Positions 7,833-17,211 of a stretch of DNA of 64,000 nt are shown in pieces (the first letter of the stretch is position 1; each line of letters opens with the position of its first letter). The notes under the pieces were generated by a model. The model did no database searches. It saw only the letters and a list, made by a program, of their open reading frames with translations, and was not told the DNA's origin. The position numbers were made by a program, and so were the translations under genes. The stretch is from assembly GCF_900637515.1 (NCBI RefSeq), contig NZ_LR134375.1:827952-891951 (forward strand), written 5' to 3'. Source of the stretch: Veillonella dispar (GTDB lineage: Bacteria > Bacillota > Negativicutes > Veillonellales > Veillonellaceae).

Positions 7833-9191
7833 ATGGCAGAATTTACATTGTCTCAAGTGGTAGAAGCCACACAAGGGACGAGTGCACATACCGACAATAT
7901 TAAGTTTTTAGATGTATCTACTGATACAAGAACAATCGAATCAGGCTTTTTATTTGTAGCCTTGAAAGGCGATGCCTTTGATGGTCATGATTTTATTAAT
8001 ACAGCTATCGAAAAGGGCGCTACTGGTGCAATCGTAGAAAAAGGCCGTGCGGTGGACGGCATTGTATGCATTGAAGTAGATAATACATTGGTAGCGTATC
8101 AAAATTTAGCACGTTACCATCGTCGTCGCTTTGATATCCCTGTAGTCGCTATTACTGGTTCTTCTGGTAAGACTACAACAAAGGAAATGGTAGCTGCTGT
8201 ACTCGGCACTGAATTTAATGTTTTGAAAACTGAGAAAAACTTTAACAATGAAATTGGTTTGCCAAAAACATTGTTGCGTTTAACTGCAGACCATCAAGCT
8301 TGTGTTGTTGAAATGGGTATGCGTGGCCTTGGTCAAATCGAGGAGCTTGCGTTGATTGCAGAACCAACTATGGGTATTATTACTAATGTTGGTACTAGCC
8401 ATATTGAGCTATTAGGTTCTCGTGAAGCCATCGCACAAGCTAAAGGTGAGTTAATTCGTTGCTTGCCTGAAAATAGTGTGGCTATTCTCAATGAAGATGA
8501 TCCATATGTTAAAGCTATGGATAGTCTTGCCAAAGGTAAAACTATTACCTATGGTATCGAACGTAATGCCACATGTATTGGCAGTCATTTGCGTTATAAA
8601 AAAGATGGTATTAAATTTACATGCAAATGTTATGACGAAGTATTTGATATCTTCTTGCCTATGATTGGTGAACACAATGTATATGACGCATTGGCAGCAA
8701 TCGTAGCTGGTCGTGTGCTAGGCATTAAGTCCAATACGATCCGTAAGGGCTTAAGTGAATTTACAGGCACTCCTATGCGCCAAGAAATCGTACCATTTGA
8801 AGATATTGTTATTTTAAATGACGCATATAATGCAAATCCGTCTTCTATGGCTGAAGCGATTAAGGCTTTAGGTCAGCTAGAAGGTAAACGTAAAATCGCT
8901 ATGCTTGGGGATATGCTTGAACTTGGTGATTATACGGAACAAGCGCATCGTGAAATTGGTCAATTACTTGCTGAAGAAGGTTATAGTGTTGTTTTCACCT
9001 TCGGTGATGCTGCCGCCTTTATTGCTAAAGAAGCAAAAAAAGCAGGCTTAACTACATTCCGTTGTAATAGCCATTTGGAAATGGCCAATGCCTATAGTGA
9101 TATTCGTGAAAAAGGGGACGTTATCCTTGTCAAAGGCTCCCGTGGTTTGCGGATGGAACGAGTTGTTGAAGAATTGAAAGATCGTGAATAA
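7833..9191 (+). CDS. murF: UDP-MurNAc-tripeptide--D-alanyl-D-alanine ligase MurF
   Basis: MurF joins the D-Ala-D-Ala dipeptide to the UDP-MurNAc tripeptide, finishing the pentapeptide precursor. It shows the Mur ligase loop GSSGKTTTKEM, then NFNNEIGLPKTLL, VVEMGMRGLGQI and the C-terminal NDAYNANPSSM motif typical of MurF. ATG 7833 follows AAGGAGA inside the murE end, one base after its stop. Length is 452 residues, normal. Its partner substrate comes from Ddl later in the cluster. Confidence 0.96.
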   Translation: MAEFTLSQVVEATQGTSAHTDNIKFLDVSTDTRTIESGFLFVALKGDAFDGHDFINTAIEKGATGAIVEKGRAVDGIVCIEVDNTLVAYQNLARYHRRRFDIPVVAITGSSGKTTTKEMVAAVLGTEFNVLKTEKNFNNEIGLPKTLLRLTADHQACVVEMGMRGLGQIEELALIAEPTMGIITNVGTSHIELLGSREAIAQAKGELIRCLPENSVAILNEDDPYVKAMDSLAKGKTITYGIERNATCIGSHLRYKKDGIKFTCKCYDEVFDIFLPMIGEHNVYDALAAIVAGRVLGIKSNTIRKGLSEFTGTPMRQEIVPFEDIVILNDAYNANPSSMAEAIKALGQLEGKRKIAMLGDMLELGDYTEQAHREIGQLLAEEGYSVVFTFGDAAAFIAKEAKKAGLTTFRCNSHLEMANAYSDIREKGDVILVKGSRGLRMERVVEELKDRE

Positions 9192-9197
9192 AAGGTT

Positions 9198-9219
9198 ACG
9201 GCTAGTTATATCTAGCCGT
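9198..9219 (+). other. Hairpin between murF and mraY
   Basis: Perfect 8-bp inverted repeat ACGGCTAG/CTAGCCGT with a 6-base loop. The tail (CATCTGTTTATT) is not a clean T-run, so partial termination or an RNA stability element is as likely as a true terminator. Confidence 0.4.
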
Positions 9220-9249
9220 CATCTGTTTATTAATGAGTAGAGGATTCGT

Positions 9250-10236
9250 ATGATATATCACATTCTGTTAGCCTTCGTAGTAACCTTTATTATTACGGTA
9301 GTGCTAGGTAAATTTGCTATTCCTATGTTGCGTTCTTTGCACGCACAACAAAGTATTCGTGAAGAAGGTCCAGAAAGTCATCAAGCGAAAGCTGGTACAC
9401 CAACAATGGGTGGCGCTTTCATGATGGTAGCCCTCGTCATTGGGGTTGCTTTATTTGCACCGTGGAATGTGGGTACTGGTATGTTATTATTCCTAACATT
9501 AGGTCATTGTTTATTGGGCTTTTTTGATGATTTTGTAAAAGCTGTAAAAAAACGTAATCTTGGTTTGACAGCTAAGCAAAAGTTACTAGGTCAATTTATT
9601 TTGGCTGCCATATTCTGTTACTGTATTACTGAAATTATGGTTATTCCTACCACATTGTGGATTCCTGTAGCAGATATTCACCTTCAATTAGGTTGGGCTT
9701 ATTATGTATTGGCATTTTTAATTATCGTAGGTGCTACGAATGCTGTAAACCTTACAGATGGTCTTGATGGTTTAGCTAGTGGTACATCTGCTGTAGCTGC
9801 CATTGCCTTCTCCGTTATCGGCCTTATGGCTGCATCCACAACAAATTCTATTGGCGCTGAAAGCGTTGCTTACTATGGTGCCATTGTAGCCGCTGTTTGC
9901 CTTGGTTTCTTGGTATACAATGTAAACCCTGCAAAAGTATTTATGGGGGATACAGGTTCTTTAGCATTAGGTGGCGCTTTTGCAGCAATGGCAATTCTTA
10001 CAAAAACAGAATTATTACTCGTTGTCATTGGCGGTATTTTTGTTATGGAAGCGTTGTCCGTTATTATTCAAGTTATTTCGTTCAAAACTCGTGGTGTACG
10101 AGTGTTTAAAATGAGCCCTATTCACCATCATTTTGAGTTGTCTGGTTGGGCTGAACAAACTGTTGTTAATCGCTTCTGGTTTGGTGGCGCTGTATTAGCT
10201 GTTATCGGTGTCATTTTAGCGACTATAACTTTGTAA
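9250..10236 (+). CDS. mraY: Phospho-N-acetylmuramoyl-pentapeptide-transferase MraY
   Basis: MraY is the polytopic membrane enzyme that moves phospho-MurNAc-pentapeptide from UDP to undecaprenyl phosphate, making lipid I. Its family blocks are all present: GTPTMGG near residue 54, FFDDFVK with the Asp pair near 91, AVNLTDGLDGLA, VFMGDTGSLALGG, and the final SPIHHHFE. About ten hydrophobic segments are visible. Length is 328 residues. ATG 9250 follows AGAGGA. Confidence 0.96.
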   Translation: MIYHILLAFVVTFIITVVLGKFAIPMLRSLHAQQSIREEGPESHQAKAGTPTMGGAFMMVALVIGVALFAPWNVGTGMLLFLTLGHCLLGFFDDFVKAVKKRNLGLTAKQKLLGQFILAAIFCYCITEIMVIPTTLWIPVADIHLQLGWAYYVLAFLIIVGATNAVNLTDGLDGLASGTSAVAAIAFSVIGLMAASTTNSIGAESVAYYGAIVAAVCLGFLVYNVNPAKVFMGDTGSLALGGAFAAMAILTKTELLLVVIGGIFVMEALSVIIQVISFKTRGVRVFKMSPIHHHFELSGWAEQTVVNRFWFGGAVLAVIGVILATITL

Positions 10237-10320
10237 GATAATACTTAACGGAAGCCGCAAATAATGGTATGCTTATAAGATAGGAATACATTATTTTTGT
10301 TGATAATTTAGGTGATACAG

Positions 10321-11691
10321 ATGGAATACGGAGACAAACATATACTTGTTCTGGGCGCTGGTGCTAGCGGCATAGGCGCATCTTGGGTGTTAGCTCAAGT
10401 TGGGGCCCATGTAGTGTTAAATGATTATAAGCCTGTTACACTGCCTGCAGATGAGGAAAAAAGACTAGTATCAGCGGGTGTGAAGATTATTACAGGTCGA
10501 CAAGACGAATCCTTGCTTGATGGCGTGGATCGTATTGTTATTTCTCCAGGTATTTCTCTAGATATTCCCATTGTAAAAGCTGCTCAAGCGCGAGGGATTG
10601 ATGTAGTTAGTGAAGTTGAAGTAGCTTATGAGTTATCTAAATCGCCAATTGTAGCTGTTACTGGTACAAATGGTAAGACTACTACTACTACATTATTAAC
10701 TAAGGTATTGGAAGGAACTGGGAAACCAGTTCGCGTTGGTGGCAACATTGGGGATTCCCTCAGTGAAGTTGCCTATTCCATGCCAGCAGATGGTTTCTTA
10801 GTAGCTGAACTATCTAGCTATCAACTAGAAACAATTAAGCATTTTAGACCCATTGGTGCTATTATGCTCAATATTACAGCCGATCATTTAGCTCGTCACA
10901 AGACGATGGAAAATTATATTGCTGCAAAGGAACGAATCTTTGAAAATCAATTGAGCACAGATTTTATGGTGCTTAATATTGATGATCCAATTGTAGCAGA
11001 TATGGAACATCGTGTGCTTAGCCATATCCTTAAAATTAGTCAACATCAAGTGGTACCAAATGGTGCTTACTATGATAAAGGGCAATGTTATGTAACAAAG
11101 GATGGTATAGCTACTCCAGTTATTGGAAGCGATGATATCCATATTCCAGGTAGCCATAATATTGAAAATATTTTAACTGTTATCGCTTTAACCTATGTGT
11201 TAGGTGTACCGGCAGAAACTATTCATCGCATTATTAGTGAGTTCCATGGTGTTGAACATCGATTAGAACGAGTTAAAACGATTGATGGAATTACATTCTA
11301 TAATGACTCTAAAGCTACTAATGTTGACTCTGTTGTAAAAGCATTGGAATCCTTTGATCAATCAGTTATTTTATTAGCTGGTGGTCATGATAAAATGACT
11401 CCATTAGAAGATTTTATGCAGCTTGTTAAAGATCATACAAAAGCTGTTATTTTTATGGGTGAAGCGGCGGACCGATTTGAAGCTGCTGCAAAAGAGGCTG
11501 GCGTTCAGCCTATTTACAGAGCTTCATCCATGAAAGATGCTGTTGAACAAGGTTATAAATTGGCTGACCAAGGTGATATTGTATTATTATCACCAGCTTG
11601 TTCAAGCTTTGATTGGTACAGCTGTTTTGAAGAACGTGGCGATGATTTTAAAAATTGTGTTCATATGTTGCAAGAAGGGAGACACCATTAA
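10321..11691 (+). CDS. murD: UDP-N-acetylmuramoylalanine--D-glutamate ligase MurD
   Basis: MurD adds D-Glu to UDP-MurNAc-L-Ala. It has an N-terminal Rossmann-like domain (HILVLGAGASG), the ATP loop GTNGKTTTTTL, the central LNITADHLARH motif and the C-terminal FYNDSKATN. ATG 10321 follows AGGTGA with a good spacing; GTG 10312 upstream is poorer. Length is 456 residues. Its stop overlaps the murG start by one base. In most bacteria ftsW lies between these two genes; here it is absent. Confidence 0.95.
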   Translation: MEYGDKHILVLGAGASGIGASWVLAQVGAHVVLNDYKPVTLPADEEKRLVSAGVKIITGRQDESLLDGVDRIVISPGISLDIPIVKAAQARGIDVVSEVEVAYELSKSPIVAVTGTNGKTTTTTLLTKVLEGTGKPVRVGGNIGDSLSEVAYSMPADGFLVAELSSYQLETIKHFRPIGAIMLNITADHLARHKTMENYIAAKERIFENQLSTDFMVLNIDDPIVADMEHRVLSHILKISQHQVVPNGAYYDKGQCYVTKDGIATPVIGSDDIHIPGSHNIENILTVIALTYVLGVPAETIHRIISEFHGVEHRLERVKTIDGITFYNDSKATNVDSVVKALESFDQSVILLAGGHDKMTPLEDFMQLVKDHTKAVIFMGEAADRFEAAAKEAGVQPIYRASSMKDAVEQGYKLADQGDIVLLSPACSSFDWYSCFEERGDDFKNCVHMLQEGRHH

Positions 11692-12800
11692 TGAAACGTA
11701 TCATTATTTCAGGTGGTGGCACCGGTGGACATATATATCCAGCAATAACTATATATAAGGAAATTATGAAGCAGAACCCTGATGCACAGGTTTTATATGT
11801 AGGAACTGAAAAGGGCTTAGAGGCAACCTTAGTGCCTAAAGAAGGCATTGAGTTTACTACATTACCTGTACAAGGTTTGCAACGTAAATTATCTCTTGGT
11901 ACGTTAGTGACGTTAGGTAAGACGGCTTTCTCTCTTGTGAAAGCCAATACAATCATTTCTAACTTTAAGCCGGATGTAGTTATTGGTACTGGTGGTTATG
12001 TCTGTGGTCCTATTCTCATGGCTGCAGCATTACGCAACATTCCAACATTGATACAGGAACAAAATGTCATTGCAGGTATTACAAATAAAATTCTAAGCCG
12101 TTTTGTTGATATAGTAGCCGTGGGCTACAAGGATGCAGAAGCATCTTTTTCAAAGGCAAAACGCGTAGTGTATACTGGTAACCCAGTACGCCCTGATGTA
12201 TTAGTCGATACTAGAGCTGATGGACGTAATTATTTTAATTTAAGTGATGACACATTTACAGTTCTCATAGCAGGTGGCTCTCGGGGGGCGCGAACTATCA
12301 ATAATGCTATGATTGATGTACATAAGCATTTTCAAGGAACAAAAGGAATCAAATTAATCCATATTACAGGGGACGGAGAATACAAATCTGTGTTATCTCA
12401 GCTTGGTATTACCGATGGTGATGGTTTAGGTGATTCTTCAGTGATTCTGCCATATCTACATGATATGCCAAAAGCTTTGGCAGCAGCTGATTTAGCAGTC
12501 TTTAGATCTGGTGCTATCGGTCTTGCTGAGCTGGCGGTTCGAGGTATTCCATCTGTGTTGGTACCATATCCATATGCAGCGGAAGATCATCAAACATATA
12601 ATGCCCGTATCTTTGTTCAAGAAGGGGCTGCTCATATGATCGTTGATCAAATGTTAAGTGCTCATGATTTGATAGGGGAAATTGAAATGTTTATGGCCAA
12701 TCGTGATTTATTGTCACAAATGGGAGAACGAGCATTGCAATTAGGGAAACCAAATGCGGCTCATGATATTGCAAAATTAGCATTATCTATTGCAAAGTAA
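11691..12800 (+). CDS. murG: UDP-GlcNAc:lipid I N-acetylglucosaminyltransferase MurG
   Basis: MurG is the peripheral GT28 glycosyltransferase that turns lipid I into lipid II on the inner membrane face. It begins KRIIISGGGTGGHIYPA (the lipid-side glycine loop), then has LIQEQNVIAG, AGGSRGARTIN and the C-terminal FRSGAIGLAELAVRGIPS. The last block usually reads RAGAxTxxE, so it is slightly diverged but recognisable. ATG 11691 overlaps the murD stop (TAATG). Length is 369 residues. Confidence 0.95.
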   Translation: MKRIIISGGGTGGHIYPAITIYKEIMKQNPDAQVLYVGTEKGLEATLVPKEGIEFTTLPVQGLQRKLSLGTLVTLGKTAFSLVKANTIISNFKPDVVIGTGGYVCGPILMAAALRNIPTLIQEQNVIAGITNKILSRFVDIVAVGYKDAEASFSKAKRVVYTGNPVRPDVLVDTRADGRNYFNLSDDTFTVLIAGGSRGARTINNAMIDVHKHFQGTKGIKLIHITGDGEYKSVLSQLGITDGDGLGDSSVILPYLHDMPKALAAADLAVFRSGAIGLAELAVRGIPSVLVPYPYAAEDHQTYNARIFVQEGAAHMIVDQMLSAHDLIGEIEMFMANRDLLSQMGERALQLGKPNAAHDIAKLALSIAK

Positions 12801-12814
12801 CAAGGAGAGGTTTT

Positions 12815-14197
12815 ATGTTAGACGGTATTCATAAGATTCACCTTATTGGTATAGGTGGGTCTGGCATGCGTGCTATAGCGAATATTTTAATTCAAAAAGG
12901 TTATGATGTATCTGGTTCAGATGTAACTGAATCTGCAGTTATTGAAAAGTTCAGAAATATGGGCGCTACCGTTCATATTGGTCATAATAAAGAGTATGTA
13001 AATGGCGTTGATGCTGTAGTTCGTTCTACAGCTATTCGTGAAGATAATCCTGAAATTGTAGCGGCAAAAGAACAAGGTATTACAATTTTGCACCGTTCCG
13101 ATATTGTAAAAGCTGTGTTAGACGTAACAGATGGCATTGCAGTAGCCGGCGCACACGGTAAAACTTCTACTACTTCAATGATTGGTCAAATTTTAGTAGA
13201 AGCAGATGCTGATCCAACAGTTATTATTGGTGGTGAAGTAGATTATTTAAAAGGCAGTAGTTGCCTTGGCAAAGGCCATTTTTCTGTAGTAGAAGCAGAT
13301 GAAAGTGATGGGTCTTTCTTGAAACTACGTCCACACACAATTGTTATTACTAATATTGAAGATGATCATATGGATCATTACAAAACAATGGATAATTTGC
13401 TAAATGCATTCTGTGAGTTTGTTGAAACCTTACCAGAATCTGGCAAAGCAATCGTATGTGGTGATAATGAAAATATTCGCTACATTATGAGTCGTGTAAA
13501 TCGTAACTTCATTACATATGGCTTAAGCGATAATAATGACTATGTAGCTAAAAATATTCATTATGTAGATTCTACATTGGTTTATGATGTATATCATAAG
13601 GGTGTAAATATTGAGCGTATTCGCTTGCGTGTTCCTGGTGAACATAATGTATTGAACTCCTTGGCTGCCTTTATTGTGGCTCATGATTGCTGTGGTGTAG
13701 AAACACGTATCATTACTAAGGGCTTAGGTAAATTTATCGGTGCAAAACGTCGTTTTGAAACGAAAGGTCATGTAGCCGGTGTATGGGTTGTTGATGACTA
13801 TGCTCATCATCCTACAGAGATTAAAGCTACGTTGAAAGCTGCAAAAGAGTTAGAAAAACATCGTGTTATCTGTGTATTCCAACCACATCGCTTTACTCGT
13901 ACTAGCTTGCTAAAGGATGAATTTGCCACTGCTTTCACAAACGCTGATGAAGTCTATATGACAGATATTTATAGCTCTGGCGAAGATCCAATCCCTGGAA
14001 TTGATGGACATACGATTCCAAATGCTATTAAAGCGGCCACAGGTCAAGATGTAAATTATGTGCCGTCTGTTGACGATTTACCTGAAGTATTAGCTAAAGT
14101 AGTGAGACCTAATGACTTGGTTATCACCATGGGCGCAGGTTCTATTAATCAATATGGACCAAAATTATTAACTATATTGGAGGAAGGCTTACAATGA
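12815..14197 (+). CDS. murC: UDP-N-acetylmuramate--L-alanine ligase MurC
   Basis: MurC starts pentapeptide assembly by adding L-Ala to UDP-MurNAc. It has the Rossmann start HLIGIGGSGMRAIA, the ATP loop GAHGKTSTTSM, the VVEADESDGSFL block and the C-terminal VVDDYAHHPTEI and QPHRFTRT motifs. AAGGAGAGG precedes ATG 12815. Length is 460 residues. It overlaps ddl by four bases (ATGA). Confidence 0.96.
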   Translation: MLDGIHKIHLIGIGGSGMRAIANILIQKGYDVSGSDVTESAVIEKFRNMGATVHIGHNKEYVNGVDAVVRSTAIREDNPEIVAAKEQGITILHRSDIVKAVLDVTDGIAVAGAHGKTSTTSMIGQILVEADADPTVIIGGEVDYLKGSSCLGKGHFSVVEADESDGSFLKLRPHTIVITNIEDDHMDHYKTMDNLLNAFCEFVETLPESGKAIVCGDNENIRYIMSRVNRNFITYGLSDNNDYVAKNIHYVDSTLVYDVYHKGVNIERIRLRVPGEHNVLNSLAAFIVAHDCCGVETRIITKGLGKFIGAKRRFETKGHVAGVWVVDDYAHHPTEIKATLKAAKELEKHRVICVFQPHRFTRTSLLKDEFATAFTNADEVYMTDIYSSGEDPIPGIDGHTIPNAIKAATGQDVNYVPSVDDLPEVLAKVVRPNDLVITMGAGSINQYGPKLLTILEEGLQ

Positions 14198-15126
14198 AAG
14201 ATAAAAAAATAATCGTATTGATGGGTGGTCCTTCCAAAGAGGCGGAAGTATCTCGCCGTACTGGTGCGGCTATTGCGGAAGCACTTGAAAGCAAAGGTTA
14301 TAATGCCCAAACATTAGAACTTAATCCACGTACTGTTTTAAAAGATATTGAAGCCCTCGGTGGTGAAGTAGTATTCAATGCCATTCACGGCCGTTATGGT
14401 GAAGACGGTGCATTACAAGGCTTATTAGAAATGGCTGAAATTCCATACACTGGGTCCGGTATTATGGCTCATGCAGTAGGGATGAATAAAAAAGTAAGTA
14501 AAGATGTGTTTAAAGGTGCCAATATTCCTACGGCGGCTTCCGAGTCCTTCAATGGCAATCTTGAATCTGCAGAGGCTATTATTGAACACATCCGTAAAGA
14601 TTTTACAATTCCAGTAGTTGTGAAATCTGCCACTCAAGGTTCTAGTATTGGGGTTACTATCGTTCGCGATGAAGCTCAGTTAGAAGCGGCTGTAACAGAA
14701 GCTCTTAAATATGACCCTATTCTCGTGGTAGAACAATTCCTTGATGGTCGTGAATTTACAGTATCTGTTTTAGATGGTAAAGCATTGTCTGTTATTGAAA
14801 TTCGTCCACATTCTGGTGAATACGACTACAAGAGTAAGTATACTGTAGGTGCTACCGAGTATTTAGTGCCAGCACCTATTAGTGAAGAAATGACTGCTGA
14901 AATGCAACGCATTGGGGAACTTGTGTATCGCGAAGTACAAGGCAGTGGGGTTGTTCGTGTTGATGTTATGACAGATCATGCCGATAAGATGTATGTTCTT
15001 GAATATAACACTGTGCCTGGTATGACAGCAACGTCTTTAGTACCAAAAGCAGCTAAAGAAATGGGAATTGACTTCCCAACATTATGTGAAAAAATTCTAT
15101 TAACAGCTAGTATAGGGAAATTTTAA
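14194..15126 (+). CDS. ddl: D-alanine--D-alanine ligase
   Basis: An ATP-grasp ligase that makes the D-Ala-D-Ala dipeptide used by MurF. It shows VLMGGPSKEAEVS at the N-terminus, FNAIHGRYGEDGALQG, the ATP-binding VVKSATQGSSIGV and EQFLDGREFTVSV, and EYNTVPGMTATSLVP at the C-terminus. Length is 310 residues, a typical compact Ddl. The ATG overlaps the murC stop, so translation is probably coupled. Confidence 0.95.
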   Translation: MKDKKIIVLMGGPSKEAEVSRRTGAAIAEALESKGYNAQTLELNPRTVLKDIEALGGEVVFNAIHGRYGEDGALQGLLEMAEIPYTGSGIMAHAVGMNKKVSKDVFKGANIPTAASESFNGNLESAEAIIEHIRKDFTIPVVVKSATQGSSIGVTIVRDEAQLEAAVTEALKYDPILVVEQFLDGREFTVSVLDGKALSVIEIRPHSGEYDYKSKYTVGATEYLVPAPISEEMTAEMQRIGELVYREVQGSGVVRVDVMTDHADKMYVLEYNTVPGMTATSLVPKAAKEMGIDFPTLCEKILLTASIGKF

Positions 15127-15153
15127 GGGCTAATAGAAGATAAGGAGTTAACT

Positions 15154-16008
15154 ATGGATGATAAGCAAAACCATCCATCCAACTCTGGGGAGATGCAGTC
15201 TTCTACACCTGTTCGTGATGAACGGGCTGTATTTAGAAAACGAGTGTTAAAAATCGGTGGTGCAGTTACTCTCGTGTTGGTGGGGTTGTTTACACTACCT
15301 ATTCCTTTTGGATCCTTAAAAGTTACTGGATCGGATAAGGTAACTGTACAAGATGTAATGGTAGCAGGTGATATCCATGAACCTGTTAATATATTGCAAA
15401 TTAGTACAGAAAAATTAAAAACTAGATTGTCGAAAGACTTACGTGTCGAAGAGGCTCAAATTAGCTATCAGTTGCCACTTACAATGGTGGTAAATGTAGT
15501 GGAACGCAAGGCTGTTGCCGTTGTACCAGCTCAGTTTGGATATTTGACCCTTGATGGTAAAGGTCAAGTGATTGCATCTGAGCCTGCTATTCAAGATACA
15601 TCTGTGCCTATGATTTCTGGTGTAAAAGCTGGAAATATACTCTTAGGAGATACGGTAGTAGATAATCCGATATTGGCTGCTCTTGAATACTTGAACTCTC
15701 TTGATGAGGAGACGTTCAAAAATATTGCGGAGGTTAATATCGGAGATCCTGATGCAATAATGGCATATACTGTTTCAGGTGTACAGATTCGACTGGGAGA
15801 TGGCAAAGACTTAGCCAAAAAAGCAGAGCTAACTCAGTCGATGTTACAAGATATTAAAAAGACTCATGGTAATGTACAGTATATCGATGTAAATGTTTCG
15901 TCACCGTACATTAAAACCGATGTGATGCCAGAAGGCAAAAAACATCAAAATGGAGCACCGACTACAGAAAATTCATCTACTAAGAAAGATGAGACAAAAA
16001 CAAGATAA
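15154..16008 (+). CDS. ftsQ: Cell division protein FtsQ/DivIB
   Basis: A bitopic division protein of 284 residues. A polar N-terminal tail (about 1-32) is followed by a membrane helix (about 33-52, LKIGGAVTLVLVGLFTLPIPF) and a POTRA-like domain starting LKVTGSDKVTVQDVMVAGDI, then the FtsQ domain with VVNVVERKAVAVVP. The last 30 residues are Lys/Asn/Thr rich. It links FtsL/FtsB to the divisome. Neighbours ddl upstream and DUF881 downstream; normally ftsA would follow but does not. Confidence 0.9.
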   Translation: MDDKQNHPSNSGEMQSSTPVRDERAVFRKRVLKIGGAVTLVLVGLFTLPIPFGSLKVTGSDKVTVQDVMVAGDIHEPVNILQISTEKLKTRLSKDLRVEEAQISYQLPLTMVVNVVERKAVAVVPAQFGYLTLDGKGQVIASEPAIQDTSVPMISGVKAGNILLGDTVVDNPILAALEYLNSLDEETFKNIAEVNIGDPDAIMAYTVSGVQIRLGDGKDLAKKAELTQSMLQDIKKTHGNVQYIDVNVSSPYIKTDVMPEGKKHQNGAPTTENSSTKKDETKTR

Positions 16009-16036
16009 ATTAGGTCATGTTGAAAATAAAAGGTAG

Positions 16037-16732
16037 ATGATTGTCGTGAGACACGAACGGTGGGCAATTGCCATAGTCAGTTGTATATTAGGGTTTATGG
16101 TTGTAACCCAATATAAGATGACGCAAGATAATATAGAAGAAAATATTCGCTTACAACGGGCTGGTGATTTAGCAGTACAATTGCGAGAGGCCCAGAGTGA
16201 ACGGGATGCTTTATTAAAGCAAATTGAATCACTAAAAAAATCTGGTGCTAATGGTGACGGTAAAGCTGATGAACAGCTCATGATGAAGGCGGCTTTAACA
16301 AATGTTAAAGGTCCAGGTGTTAGCGTGTTGATTGAAGATAGCTTAAAGCCTGTTCAAAGTGGTGAAAATCCTAATTTGTATGTAATTCATGATGAAGATA
16401 TTCTTAGGATTGTCAATGAATTACGTGCTGGTGGGGCTGAAGCAATCGCTATTAATGATCAACGCCTCATAGGAACGTCTGAAATACGATGTTCAGGCCC
16501 GACTATTACTGTAAATGGGAAGGTCTTTGGAGCTCCCTTTACGGTGAAAGCTATTGGAGATCCAAAGACATTAAATTCTGCGCTCACTATGCGCGGTGGT
16601 GTAGTAGATTCACTTAAACATTGGGGAATAAAGGTAACTATAAAGCAAGAAGAGGATGTAGCGATTCCTGCTTTCACAGGTACTTTTAGAGAAGAACATA
16701 TGAAGCCTAATGAGTTAGGAGGTAAAGAATGA
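16037..16732 (+). CDS. DUF881 family membrane protein (YlxW/YlxX-like)
   Basis: A 231-residue protein with a membrane helix near residues 8-24 (AIAIVSCILGFMVVTQY), a coiled-coil stretch (about 30-70, QLREAQSERDALLKQIESLKK) and a globular DUF881 domain with IVNELRAGGAEAIAINDQRL and SEIRCSGPTITVNG. In Firmicutes and Actinobacteria such proteins sit beside the small basic protein and ftsZ; their function is not established. ATG 16037 is used; GTG 16046 is an alternative start. It overlaps the next gene by four bases. Confidence 0.85.
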   Translation: MIVVRHERWAIAIVSCILGFMVVTQYKMTQDNIEENIRLQRAGDLAVQLREAQSERDALLKQIESLKKSGANGDGKADEQLMMKAALTNVKGPGVSVLIEDSLKPVQSGENPNLYVIHDEDILRIVNELRAGGAEAIAINDQRLIGTSEIRCSGPTITVNGKVFGAPFTVKAIGDPKTLNSALTMRGGVVDSLKHWGIKVTIKQEEDVAIPAFTGTFREEHMKPNELGGKE

Positions 16733-17073
16733 ATATCTATATCTTTGCCATCATTGGCCTAATTATAGGGGCTATCTTAGGATGGATAGCACCACTTCAT
16801 ATCCCCGCTAGTTATTCGAATTATACTTCTGTAGCTGTTCTAGCAGCTTTAGATGCAGTATTTGGTGGCAGTCGAGCAGCATTGGAAAGAACCTTTGATC
16901 TCAGTAACTTTGTCATTGGGTTCTTTTCAAATATGGTATTAGCTGTTATTCTTGTATATGTTGGTGATTTAATAGGCATTAACCTATACTATGTGGCCCT
17001 TATTGGGTTTGGGTTGCGTGTATTTATTAATGTAGGCGCTATACGCAAGATAATTATGACTAAGCGGTTCTAA
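16729..17073 (+). CDS. sbp: Small basic protein, DUF1290 family (Sbp)
   Basis: A 114-residue integral membrane protein with three hydrophobic segments: residues 3-22, a middle one, and about 62-100. The central block SVAVLAALDAVFGGSRAALE is the family hallmark. Function is unknown; in many Gram-positives it lies between DUF881 and ftsZ or ftsA, as here. ATG overlaps the DUF881 stop (ATGA). Confidence 0.88.
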   Translation: MNIYIFAIIGLIIGAILGWIAPLHIPASYSNYTSVAVLAALDAVFGGSRAALERTFDLSNFVIGFFSNMVLAVILVYVGDLIGINLYYVALIGFGLRVFINVGAIRKIIMTKRF

Positions 17074-17211
17074 TAAATCACATTCTATATAGTGGAAAGT
17101 TTTTAAATTTTAGTGTAAAATAAATGTAATTGTTATAAGATAGTCAGTATATAAATCGATACATTGGGACGTATATTGATACGATAGATAACGATAAGAG
17201 GAGGAAGTTCA